DNA of 35,305 nt, from the NCBI GenBank assembly GCA_947379965.1, contig CANCPC010000018.1:1-35305 (forward strand). Reading direction: 5' to 3'. Shown here piece by piece: positions 26,479-34,832 of this stretch. The translations under genes and the position numbers were made by a program. The DNA comes from Flavobacteriaceae bacterium (GTDB lineage Bacteria; Bacteroidota; Bacteroidia; Flavobacteriales; Flavobacteriaceae). Within the stretch, counting starts at the first letter, position 1, and each line of letters opens with the position of its first letter. Under the pieces are notes generated by a model. That model made no database searches. It worked only from the letters and a program-made list of their open reading frames with translations, and had not been told where the DNA came from.

Positions 26479-27591
26479 TTATTTTATATCAGCCACAATC
26501 AATTTTGCAGTTTTTTGGCTGGCACCAATGCCACCTAAATTTTGTTCTAAAGCATCATATTTGTGCAATAGAGTTGCACGATAATTAGGTTCTAGAATCT
26601 TCTTTAATTCTTCGCTAATGCGTTTTGTTGTGCATTCATCTTGAATTAATTCGGTAACCACTTCTTCGTCCATTATCAAGTTGACCAACGAAATATATTT
26701 AAGCGTTATAATGCGTTTTGCAATTTGGTACGAAGCCCAACTTCCTTTATAACAAACCACTTCTGGAACTTTAAAAAGAGCTGTTTCCAGAGTCGCCGTC
26801 CCCGATGTGACTAATGCAGCTTGAGCATTACGTAATAAATCATAAGTTTTATTCGAAATAAACTTGATATTTTCATTATTTATAAAACCTTCATAAAAAG
26901 AAAATTCCTGACTAGGTGCGCCAGCAATTACAAATTGAAAGTTTGGAAAATCATTGACAACGCTAAGCATTACCGAAAGCATTTTGGTAATTTCCTGTTT
27001 TCGGCTACCAGGTAAAATGGCAATTATAGGTTTTCCATTTAATTGATTTTCTTTTCTAAAAACAGAATCGTCAATAATAGGTTGATTATGAATCGCGTCA
27101 ATTAGAGGATGACCAACGAATTCAACCGGAAAATTATGTTTCTTTTCGTAGAAATCCTTTTCGAAAGGAAGAATCACATACATTTTATCGACATTGGATT
27201 TTATTTCATCAATTCGGCTTTCTTTCCAAGCCCAAATTTGAGGGGAAATATAATAATGAGTTTTGAATCCCTGTTCTTTGGCCCATTTTGCAATTCGCAA
27301 GTTGAAACCCGGATAATCAATAAAAATAATTACGTCAGGTTGAAAATCGGCAATATCTTTTTTACATATTTTGATGTTACTCAAAATAGTTTTCAGATTA
27401 TATAGTACTTCAACAAAACCCATAAACGCTAAATCTCGATAATGTTTTACCAAAGTTCCTCCGATAATTTGCATCAAATCACCGCCCCAAAACCTGATGA
27501 CGGCAGAGGGATCTTCTTTGTATAAAGCTTTCATCAAATTGGCTCCGTGTAAATCTCCAGAGGCTTCACCTGCTATAATGTAGTATTTCAT
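26479..27591 (-). CDS. lpxB: Lipid-A-disaccharide synthase
   Basis: LpxB joins UDP-2,3-diacylglucosamine and lipid X to make the lipid A disaccharide, at the cytoplasmic face of the inner membrane. The 370 residues show the family blocks in order: IAGEASGDLHGANLM (about 5-19), FWGGDLM, GFVEVL, DFNLRIAKWAK-like IDYPGFNLRIAKWA, YYISPQIWAWKESR (about 113-126), GHPLID, ILPGSRKQEI (about 194-203) and the SGTATLE sugar-nucleotide loop (about 263-269). A TAAATTTG -7 box stands 15-22 bp upstream. It follows the surE gene pair after a 380-bp gap, so it is probably transcribed separately. Confidence 0.95.
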   Translation of the reverse strand: MKYYIIAGEASGDLHGANLMKALYKEDPSAVIRFWGGDLMQIIGGTLVKHYRDLAFMGFVEVLYNLKTILSNIKICKKDIADFQPDVIIFIDYPGFNLRIAKWAKEQGFKTHYYISPQIWAWKESRIDEIKSNVDKMYVILPFEKDFYEKKHNFPVEFVGHPLIDAIHNQPIIDDSVFRKENQLNGKPIIAILPGSRKQEITKMLSVMLSVVNDFPNFQFVIAGAPSQEFSFYEGFINNENIKFISNKTYDLLRNAQAALVTSGTATLETALFKVPEVVCYKGSWASYQIAKRIITLKYISLVNLIMDEEVVTELIQDECTTKRISEELKKILEPNYRATLLHKYDALEQNLGGIGASQKTAKLIVADIK

Positions 27592-27971
27592 TTTTGAAGT
27601 TTAATCAAATTTAGTTTTTTAGCAATGAATTGCATAAATTTACACAAATTAATTTTAAGACTATAAAATTAGCATAATTTAGCTGTTGGATTTAATTAAT
27701 TTAATTTCAAAAGATAAATAAATATAAAATCTAACCACATATAAAATAGAAATAAGAGCAAGATAGACCAATTATTGGTTGCACAAAGCTATTTTTACTG
27801 AGAAAAATTGAAACGTCTTTTGTGATTTTAATTTAATCTATGTTTCTATGTAGTTAAAAAAATACTCTTTTATTTGATCTAATAGTTTGTAAATGATATT
27901 TTAATTACTTTAAATTTATGTATTTCTAGGATGAAATATTTTTAGTCCACCAAGAAAACAGGCTTATAAAT
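27592..27971. other. 380-bp intergenic region upstream of lpxB
   Basis: This very AT-rich region has no ORF of useful length. On the minus strand it contains TAAATTTG at 27613-27606, an exact TAnnTTTG match 15 bp before the lpxB ATG, without a clear -33 TTG. It also contains the CTATGTTTCTATGTAG element (27838-27853, reverse ACATAGAAACATAG). I recall that motif as common between flavobacterial genes, but cannot verify it here. Confidence 0.45.
27606..27613 (-). promoter_or_regulatory. Possible -7 box of lpxB
   Basis: TAAATTTG on the minus strand is an exact match to TAnnTTTG, 14 bp from the lpxB start. No TTG was found at the expected 17-23 bp spacing upstream, so the call rests on one box. 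Confidence 0.35.
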
Positions 27972-28244
27972 TTATGCAAAAAAAGTAAGGATGGTAATAC
28001 TAATTACAGCCAGAATCACACCGCGCGCGATGATTTCTTTATTCAATTTCAATAAAACAGCAAACGCTATTAAGTCAAGAATAGAACCTAATGTGATTAT
28101 TTTTCCTAGTTTGCCTTCGGATTTCATGATTTGAATTCCTGAAACAAAATCAAAGTTGGTAAAAAGAGTAATGAATAAATAACTGCCAAGAATGGAGGCT
28201 AAAATTCCAATAAAAAAACCGGTTACTATTTCTTTTTTATTCAT
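27972..28244 (-). CDS. Small membrane protein of the surE operon
   Basis: The 90 residues have three predicted transmembrane helices: about 7-28 (VTGFFIGILASILGSYLFIT), about 48-64 (IITLGSILDLIAFAVLL) and about 72-89 (ARGVILAVISITILTFF). The helix joins carry KSEGKLGK and KLNKEI. The start overlaps the surE end by 8 bp, so translation is probably coupled. Comparable small proteins lie between surE and lpxB in related genomes as far as I recall. No function can be assigned from sequence. Confidence 0.75.
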   Translation of the reverse strand: MNKKEIVTGFFIGILASILGSYLFITLFTNFDFVSGIQIMKSEGKLGKIITLGSILDLIAFAVLLKLNKEIIARGVILAVISITILTFFA

Positions 28245-29016
28245 TCCATTTAAAGGTGTTAAGTTGCTGAATAGCGTGATGAGCAGTTAAGTCGAATTGC
28301 ACAGGAACTACCGAAACATGCCCATTAGCAAGCGCCCATTCATCGGTATCTTCACCATGATCTTGGTTCACAAATTCTCCGGTTAGCCAATAATAATCAC
28401 GTCCTTGAGGTGTTTTTCGTTTATCAAATTTTTCCATCCAAATGGCTTTCGCTTGTCGGCAAATTTTAATTCCCTGAATTTCATTTTCTTTTAACTTCGG
28501 AAAATTAACATTCAAAACCACATTTTCTGGAAGACCATTTTCTAAAACTTCTAAAGTGATTTTCTTTATGAATGATTTTATTTGTCCAAAATCAGCATTC
28601 CAATCATAATCTGCTAAGGAAAAACCAATTGCTGGTATACCCTCGATACCGGCTTCAACAGCGGCACTCATGGTTCCAGAATAAATCACATTGATGGAGG
28701 AATTCGAACCGTGATTGATACCCGAAACACATAAATCGGGTTTGCGTTTCAGAATTTCGTTTACAGCTAGTTTAACACAATCTACAGGAGTTCCGGAGCA
28801 GCTGTATTCTTGAATTGCATCGTTTTCCTTTGATATTTTGTTGATATACAAAGTGTCATTTATAGTAATAGAGTGTCCTGTTGCGCTTTGTGGGCTGTCA
28901 GGAGCCACAACCACAACATTTCCTATTTCTGACATAACTTCGATCAAAGTTCGGATTCCAGGAGCCGAAATCCCATCGTCATTAGTTACCAGAATCAAAG
29001 GTTTGACTTTTTTCAT
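28237..29016 (-). CDS. surE: 5'/3'-nucleotidase SurE
   Basis: Metal-dependent phosphatase acting on nucleoside 5'- and 3'-monophosphates (and short polyphosphate in some members), linked to stationary-phase survival. The 259 residues are of normal length. The N-terminal metal site reads ILVTNDDGISAPGI (Asp13, Asp14), followed by VVAPDSPQSATGHSIT, SGTPVDCV, CVSGINHGSNSSINVIYSGT (the NxGxN metal and substrate loop) and AAVEAGIEGIPAIGFS. It is the first gene of a two-gene unit with the small membrane protein. A promoter candidate TTG-N21-TAATTTTG lies at 29117-29086. Confidence 0.96.
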   Translation of the reverse strand: MKKVKPLILVTNDDGISAPGIRTLIEVMSEIGNVVVVAPDSPQSATGHSITINDTLYINKISKENDAIQEYSCSGTPVDCVKLAVNEILKRKPDLCVSGINHGSNSSINVIYSGTMSAAVEAGIEGIPAIGFSLADYDWNADFGQIKSFIKKITLEVLENGLPENVVLNVNFPKLKENEIQGIKICRQAKAIWMEKFDKRKTPQGRDYYWLTGEFVNQDHGEDTDEWALANGHVSVVPVQFDLTAHHAIQQLNTFKWNE

Positions 29017-29085
29017 GGATCTATTTTTAAATTAACTTTTATAAAATAATTAGGTAAAACGAATGTGTTTTAGCAAGCAAAGAAA

Positions 29086-29117
29086 CAAAATTAATCTAGT
29101 TCAAAGATTAATCCCAA
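29086..29117 (-). promoter_or_regulatory. Candidate promoter of the surE unit
   Basis: Minus-strand TTG (29117-29115), a 21-bp spacer and TAATTTTG (29093-29086) match the Bacteroidota -33/-7 pattern exactly at the specified bases. The predicted leader is about 64 nt. Confidence 0.42.
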
Positions 29118-29168
29118 AACAAAAAAAACAATTTTATATCTTTAACAAAATTTTATGTGGACCAGGTA

Positions 29169-29198
29169 TTTGTTGGCATGGTTTTTAACGTAATTTAG
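29169..29198 (+). promoter_or_regulatory. Candidate promoter of the tail-specific protease gene
   Basis: TTTG (29169-29172), an 18-bp spacer and TAATTTAG (29191-29198) match TTTG-N17-23-TAnnTTTG with one mismatch. Transcription would start near 29204. That leaves a very short leader to ATG 29213, or about 30 nt to the alternative ATG at 29234. Confidence 0.4.
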
Positions 29199-29212
29199 AT
29201 TTTAAAATATTT

Positions 29213-31471
29213 ATGAATACTATTATTAACTTTATGAAAAGGAATTACAAAATACTCATCGGTGTTTTATTGCTATCGGTGACATTATTTGCGTTTAAAA
29301 TTAATTCAGCTAAAAGCTCAGATCCAGAAAAAGACAAATTACTTTTAGAGTTATTAACGTTTGTAATTCAAAAAGGACATTATAGTCCAGCTGCAATTGA
29401 TGATAATTTTTCTAAAGGAGTTTATAAAGATTATATAAAAGCATTGGATCCATCTAAGAGATTCTTCTTGCAATCTGACATTGATGAATTTGCTAAATAT
29501 GAAACCCAAATCGATGATGAGATCTTGAATAAAGATCTTACTTTTTTCGAACTTACTTATAACCGTTTGAACGAAAGAATGGGTGAAGGCAAGAAATTCT
29601 ATAAAGAAATTTTAGCCGAACCGTTTGATTATAATATAGAGGAGAGTTTTAATACCGATTATGAGAAATCACCTTATGCAAAAAACTTGGTGGAGTTAAG
29701 AGAAAGATGGCGTAAACAAATAAAATTGTCAACCCTTTCTTCATTGACAGATCGGTTGGCCATGCAAGAAAATAAAGCGAAAGGAATTGTTGATAATGAC
29801 ACCATCGCTAAGTCAAATTTAATAGGAAAGATTAATGATGGTTTAAACACTTTGGATAAATCTAAAAAAGATAAATCATCGATTGATGATAAGCCAAAAA
29901 CTTTTACGGAATTGGAAAAAATTACGCGCGACAGTTCTTTGAAATCTCTAAATGAATATTTTGGTTTTATGAAGGATTTATCACGTGACGAATGGTTTTC
30001 AGTTTATTTAAATTCGATTACAGAACGATTTGATCCACATACTAGTTATCTAGCACCTGAAGAAAAAGAACGTTTTGATGTAAGCATTAGCGGAAAATTC
30101 GAAGGAATTGGAGCGCGTCTTCAAAAGAAAAATGATTTTACAGAAATCACCGAACTTATTTCTGGCGGTCCAGCTTGGAGAGGAAAACAACTTGAATCTG
30201 GTGATATTGTTATGAAAGTTGCCCAAGGTGCTGCCGAACCCGTTGATATTGTTGGAATGCGTTTAGACGATGTTGTCAAAAAAATAAAAGGACCGAAAGG
30301 TTCCGAAGTTCGACTTACGGTAAAAAAAGTAGATGGATCAATTAAGACAATTTCTATAACTAGAGACATTGTGGAAATTGAGGAAACCTATGCGAAATCA
30401 AGTGTTGTTGAAAGAAATGGTATGAAATATGGGGTGATTTATTTACCAAAATTTTATATTGATTTCGAAAATAAAGAGGGAAGAGATGCCGGGAAAGACA
30501 TTGCTATTGAAGTAGAATATTTGAAAAACGCTGGTGTAAATGGAATTGTTCTTGATGTTAGAGATGACGGAGGTGGATCATTATCTACAGTTGTAGATAT
30601 AGCTGGGTTATTTATTGAACAAGGTCCAATTGTACAAATAAAATCAGCAGGTAGAAAAAAAGAAGTGCTTTTCGATAGAGATAAAAAGATTGAATGGGAC
30701 GGGCCATTGGTAATTATGGTGAATAGTTTTTCGGCTTCGGCATCAGAGATTTTGGCAGCAGCCATCCAAGATTATAAACGTGGAATTATAATTGGAAGTA
30801 AACAAACATATGGTAAAGGAACGGTTCAAAATGTTATCGATTTAAATCAATTTGTAAGAAGCAGCAATACAGGTGATTTAGGAGCTTTGAAAACAACCAC
30901 ACAGAAATTTTATAGAATAAATGGTGGGTCAACTCAGCTCGAAGGAGTTAGTAGTGATATTGTGATGCCTGACCGATATGCTTATTTGAAAATGGGGGAA
31001 CGCGACGGTGGTAATGCAATGCCATGGGATAAAATAGATCCAGCAGTTTATACAGTTTGGAATCAAAACGCAAATTTTGAAAAGGCAATAGCAAATAGCA
31101 AGAAAAGAATAGCTGAAAGCTCCCAATTCAAATTGATAGAAGAAAATGCAAAATGGATTGATGCGCGTAGCAAAGATAACGGATATAGTTTGAAATTTGA
31201 AGATTTTAAAAAGAATCAAAAGTCAATTGAAGCTGCTGGAAAAAAATTCAAATCAATCGCTGATTATGATTATCATTTAAAATTCACTTCACTTCCTGTT
31301 GAAACTGAGGCTATGAAAAAAGATGCTTCTCTCAAGGAAAAGAGAGAGAGATGGCATGAGAGCTTGTCAAAAGATATATATGTTGAAGAGGCATTAAATG
31401 TATTAGATGATTTACAAGCTAATCCTGTGATAAAAATGAATAACCAGGTTAGTTCAAAAAAGAAAAATTAA
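29213..31471 (+). CDS. prc: Carboxy-terminal processing (tail-specific) protease, S41A
   Basis: Degrades or trims envelope proteins from their C-termini on the periplasmic side. The 752 residues have an N-terminal signal or anchor helix (about 14-29, ILIGVLLLSVTLFAF), a helical domain (about 50-260), a PDZ domain (about 270-350, GKFEGIGARLQ, GDIVMKVA and MRLDDVVKKIKGPKGSEV), the S41 core and a long C-terminal Prc-type helical extension (about 580-740). The catalytic dyad is visible: Ser509 in NSFSASASEI and Lys535 in TYGKGTVQ, preceded by GIVLDVRDDGGGSL. The length matches E. coli-type Prc rather than short CtpA. ATG 29234 is an equally good start and would place the hydrophobic helix nearer the terminus. 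Confidence 0.93.
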   Translation: MNTIINFMKRNYKILIGVLLLSVTLFAFKINSAKSSDPEKDKLLLELLTFVIQKGHYSPAAIDDNFSKGVYKDYIKALDPSKRFFLQSDIDEFAKYETQIDDEILNKDLTFFELTYNRLNERMGEGKKFYKEILAEPFDYNIEESFNTDYEKSPYAKNLVELRERWRKQIKLSTLSSLTDRLAMQENKAKGIVDNDTIAKSNLIGKINDGLNTLDKSKKDKSSIDDKPKTFTELEKITRDSSLKSLNEYFGFMKDLSRDEWFSVYLNSITERFDPHTSYLAPEEKERFDVSISGKFEGIGARLQKKNDFTEITELISGGPAWRGKQLESGDIVMKVAQGAAEPVDIVGMRLDDVVKKIKGPKGSEVRLTVKKVDGSIKTISITRDIVEIEETYAKSSVVERNGMKYGVIYLPKFYIDFENKEGRDAGKDIAIEVEYLKNAGVNGIVLDVRDDGGGSLSTVVDIAGLFIEQGPIVQIKSAGRKKEVLFDRDKKIEWDGPLVIMVNSFSASASEILAAAIQDYKRGIIIGSKQTYGKGTVQNVIDLNQFVRSSNTGDLGALKTTTQKFYRINGGSTQLEGVSSDIVMPDRYAYLKMGERDGGNAMPWDKIDPAVYTVWNQNANFEKAIANSKKRIAESSQFKLIEENAKWIDARSKDNGYSLKFEDFKKNQKSIEAAGKKFKSIADYDYHLKFTSLPVETEAMKKDASLKEKRERWHESLSKDIYVEEALNVLDDLQANPVIKMNNQVSSKKKN

Positions 31472-31498
31472 GTAATACAACCGAAACACTTAAATTAG

Positions 31499-31539
31499 AA
31501 CGCTCTAGAAATTTAAAATTAATTTTTGGAGCGTTTTTT
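31499..31539 (+). terminator. Terminator after the tail-specific protease gene
   Basis: AACGCTC (31499-31505) pairs with GAGCGTT (31529-31535), with an AT-rich extension of the stem and a T-run after it. It lies 27 bp after the protease stop, in the convergent gap with rodA. Confidence 0.8.
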
Positions 31540-31648
31540 AGTTTAGTTCTAAAAATATAGAAAAATTTAATAGAATTAATTCCTTTAATCGAATATAGAA
31601 TGGATTAAGAAGTTTGTAAAGAATAGAGATTAATTCATTCTCCTTTTT

Positions 31649-32884
31649 TTACCATTCATTTACTTTGTTTGCATCCATTTTAATAAAAATGAAAAGTAAT
31701 ATTGTGAAACCCCAAAGTCCGGATCCTCCATAAGAAAAGAAAGGAAGAGGCACCCCTATTGTTGGAAAAATTCCCAATACCATAGCAATATTTACGAAAA
31801 AGTGAATGAATAAAATCCCGGCAACACAATAACCATAGACTCGACTAAACTTGGTTTTTTGTCTTTCAGCTAAGTAAATTATTCTAAGAAATAAACCTGC
31901 AAATAGAGCAATTACAATTAGTGAACCCATAAAGCCCCATTCTTCTCCAACAGTTGTAAAAATATAATCGGTATGTTGTTCGGGTACAAAACCACCTTTA
32001 GTTTGTGTTCCTTCAAGAAAGCCTTTTCCGAACCATCCACCAGATCCTATTGCTATTTTAGCTTGGTTGGTGTTGTATCCAATACCTTTTACGTCTACTG
32101 ATTTTCCTAATAAAATATTAAATCTATCTCTATGATGTTGTTTAAACACATGTTCGAATATATAATTTACAGACAAAATAAATCCAGAAATTAGTGCAAA
32201 AAGTATGCCGCTTAACACAATATTTCTTTCTGAAATTCTTGATTTAATATGAATGAACAGGATTACTAAAAAGGCTATGAGAATAACGTATTGAACTTGT
32301 AAAACTAGTGTCAATACAAATAATAAAATTGCTGTAAAACCAGTAATAACATACCAAGAAGGTAATCCTTCGCGATACAAAACAATAATAAATATGCTGT
32401 AAATTAGTGCACTTCCTGGATCGGGTTGAGGTAGTATTAGCATAATTGGTAAAAAAACAATTGCTAAAGCTTGAATTTGTCGATTGACATTTTTTAAATT
32501 GATTTGAGTATCACTTAGATATTTAGCTAAAGCTAATGAGGTTGCTGCTTTTGCAAATTCCGACGGTTGAAGGGTAAAACCACCAAAACTATACCAACAA
32601 CGTTGACCCGCAATTACTTTACCAACAGCAAATAATCCTAATAGCGATAGTAATGAAATTACAAAAATTATACTTGCATATTTTTCATAAAATTTGCCAT
32701 CAATAGACAGAATAATGAAAATTAATGGAATAGTTAATACTATGAAAACAAGTTGTTTTTGATACGTATCTTCAACAGATGATAACGAAGAGGAATATAT
32801 ATTCAACCACCCCATTATTACTAAAGTAATATAGATGATGATACAGATCCAGTCAAGATTGTTCGTTATACTTTGATTTTTCAT
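31649..32884 (-). CDS. rodA: Rod-shape SEDS peptidoglycan polymerase RodA
   Basis: RodA polymerises lipid II into glycan strands during lateral wall growth, working with PBP2. The 411-residue polytopic protein carries SEDS landmarks: FTLQPSEFAKAATSLALAKY, PQPDPGSAL, GGWFGKGFLEGTQT, FVPEQHTDYIFTTVGEEWGF (the Asp in QHTDYIF is the proposed catalytic residue) and the final GVPLPFFSYGGSG. The E-Q-H-T-D-Y-I-F block distinguishes RodA/FtsW-type proteins, and the PBP2 gene directly upstream (10 bp gap) identifies RodA rather than FtsW. Confidence 0.95.
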   Translation of the reverse strand: MKNQSITNNLDWICIIIYITLVIMGWLNIYSSSLSSVEDTYQKQLVFIVLTIPLIFIILSIDGKFYEKYASIIFVISLLSLLGLFAVGKVIAGQRCWYSFGGFTLQPSEFAKAATSLALAKYLSDTQINLKNVNRQIQALAIVFLPIMLILPQPDPGSALIYSIFIIVLYREGLPSWYVITGFTAILLFVLTLVLQVQYVILIAFLVILFIHIKSRISERNIVLSGILFALISGFILSVNYIFEHVFKQHHRDRFNILLGKSVDVKGIGYNTNQAKIAIGSGGWFGKGFLEGTQTKGGFVPEQHTDYIFTTVGEEWGFMGSLIVIALFAGLFLRIIYLAERQKTKFSRVYGYCVAGILFIHFFVNIAMVLGIFPTIGVPLPFFSYGGSGLWGFTILLFIFIKMDANKVNEW

Positions 32885-32894
32885 TTGTTATAGG

Positions 32895-34832
32895 TCACTT
32901 TTTTTGTTTGATAGTATCTTTTTTTATAGGTTTAATTACAATTTTAGTTTTAGAAACTGTATCTAAACTAGGAGTGCTTTCTATTTTACTAGCTGCTATA
33001 CTCCCGCCTAATTTAGCATATTGACCTTGTAAACTTTTTGTAAATATTCTTGTTTCAAGATCCGTTCGAGTAATTTTTTTTCTTAAATATTTTTCAATCA
33101 TCAAACTGGCTATTGGTCCAGCAATTGCAGCACCAAATCCTCCATTTTCAACTAATATTGCAATAGCAATTTTCGGATTGTCTTTTGGTGCAAAAGCAAC
33201 AAAAATAGAGTGATCTTCAAGTTTTGTTCTTACCCCATTTATTTTTGTATAATTTTCGGCTGTTCCAGTCTTACCACAAATATCAATACCTTGAACTCGA
33301 AGGGCACTTGCTGTACCTAAATTATAAACATCAAATAAGCCATCAATAATTGGCTTAAAATATTTTTTATTAATTGTAGTTACATGTTTTGTTGTAAACT
33401 TGGTATCGATTTTTTCACCTTTAATTTTTTTAATGATATGAGGAGTATAATAATATCCCTCATTAGCAATTGCTGCCATCATATTAGCCAATTGAATAGG
33501 GGTTGCTGAAACTTCACCTTGTCCTATTCCGTTTGATACTATTGTTGTACTTCGCCAACCGCCATTAGGATACATTTTTTTGTAAGTTTTTGAATTTGGA
33601 ATTTTTCCTTTTTTTCCAATAGGTAAATCATACCCCATAAATTGTCCTAATCCAAAACTTTTCACATGATTACTCCAAATATCAACTGATTCAGCAGGGT
33701 TTTGATATTTATTTATAGTTCTCATATAAATATTTTCGAAATAGGTATTACAGGATTCATAAATACCATTATGTAAATGCATAATACCTCCGTGACAATG
33801 GCATTTGATAAACCTTCCTTTTAAATAATAACCATGATTACAGGCATAACCAGTTTGTTCATCTATTGCTTCTTCTTGAAGTGCGGCTAGACCAACCATA
33901 ATCTTGAAAGGAGATCCCGGAGGATATTCAGCTAGTAATCCTCTGTCATAAAGAGGTTTGGCAATAGAATCTCTGTATAATAATGTGTAATTTTTTGATC
34001 TTTGGCGTCCTACTAATAAAGAAGGATCATACGAAGGTGCAGTTACAAGTGCTAAAATTTCTCCAGTTTTGGGTTCTAAAGCTACAATGCCTCCTCTTTT
34101 ATTTATCATTAATTGTTCGCCATATTTTTGAAGCTCTCCGTCTATTGTCAAATTAATATCTTCTCCTTGTACGGCAATAGTATCATATTTTCCTTCTTTG
34201 AGAGAACCTATTTCACGATTATATTTATCTTTCTGATAATATTTTACTCCTTTTACACCTCTTAATATTTCTTCGTAGCTTTGCTCAACACCTTGACGTC
34301 CTATTAAATCACCATTATTATAGTAGGGGTTTTTTGCTACTATTTTTTCATTCGCTTGCGTGATAAAACCAAAAACATTGGCTCCGTAATTTACTTGGTA
34401 ATCACGTAGTGAACGTTTTTGAAAATAGAATCCTTCAAATTTTCGAATTTTTTCTTGAAATGCAGCAAATTCATTTTTATTCAATTGTGATAAAAACACT
34501 GAGGGTAATCTAGGACTATAGACTTTAGCTTTAGCCATTATTTTAATAAAATCCTCTTTTGTGATGTCTAATAACTGGCAAAATTGTAGGGTGTCTAATT
34601 TTTTTACATCTTTTGGAATTACCATAATATCATAGGAAGGTTGATTAGCAACTAATAACTTTCCATTTCTATCGTAAATGTAACCTCTTTCAGGATAATC
34701 ATATTTTATTTTGATGGCATTATTATCCGATTTTAATTTATAGGTATCGTCAATAATTTGCAAATAAAAGATACGTATTACTAGCAGTGATGCAGCAATA
34801 ATTATAAGTGAAGGTAGCAACACTTTTCTCAT
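32895..34832 (-). CDS. mrdA: Penicillin-binding protein 2 (elongasome transpeptidase)
   Basis: Cross-links new peptidoglycan in the elongasome beside RodA. The 645 residues comprise a single N-terminal transmembrane anchor (about 4-24), a pedestal/dimerisation domain (about 40-240, ERGYIYDRNGKLL, FGFITQAN and GRQGVEQSYE) and a transpeptidase domain. The active-site motifs are Ser307-xx-Lys310 (PPGSPFKIM), the SxN motif within YESCNTYF, and Lys521-Thr-Gly in CGKTGTAEN. A short Lys-, Pro- and Thr-rich tail (about 610-645) is likely disordered. It overlaps mreD by 4 bp and precedes rodA by 10 bp. Confidence 0.95.
   Translation of the reverse strand: MRKVLLPSLIIIAASLLVIRIFYLQIIDDTYKLKSDNNAIKIKYDYPERGYIYDRNGKLLVANQPSYDIMVIPKDVKKLDTLQFCQLLDITKEDFIKIMAKAKVYSPRLPSVFLSQLNKNEFAAFQEKIRKFEGFYFQKRSLRDYQVNYGANVFGFITQANEKIVAKNPYYNNGDLIGRQGVEQSYEEILRGVKGVKYYQKDKYNREIGSLKEGKYDTIAVQGEDINLTIDGELQKYGEQLMINKRGGIVALEPKTGEILALVTAPSYDPSLLVGRQRSKNYTLLYRDSIAKPLYDRGLLAEYPPGSPFKIMVGLAALQEEAIDEQTGYACNHGYYLKGRFIKCHCHGGIMHLHNGIYESCNTYFENIYMRTINKYQNPAESVDIWSNHVKSFGLGQFMGYDLPIGKKGKIPNSKTYKKMYPNGGWRSTTIVSNGIGQGEVSATPIQLANMMAAIANEGYYYTPHIIKKIKGEKIDTKFTTKHVTTINKKYFKPIIDGLFDVYNLGTASALRVQGIDICGKTGTAENYTKINGVRTKLEDHSIFVAFAPKDNPKIAIAILVENGGFGAAIAGPIASLMIEKYLRKKITRTDLETRIFTKSLQGQYAKLGGSIAASKIESTPSLDTVSKTKIVIKPIKKDTIKQKK

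Noticed and set aside
30121-30765. Two minus-strand ORFs within the tail-specific protease gene
   Set aside because: They are antisense to the PDZ and catalytic regions of a well-supported protease; no upstream signals or recognisable domains.
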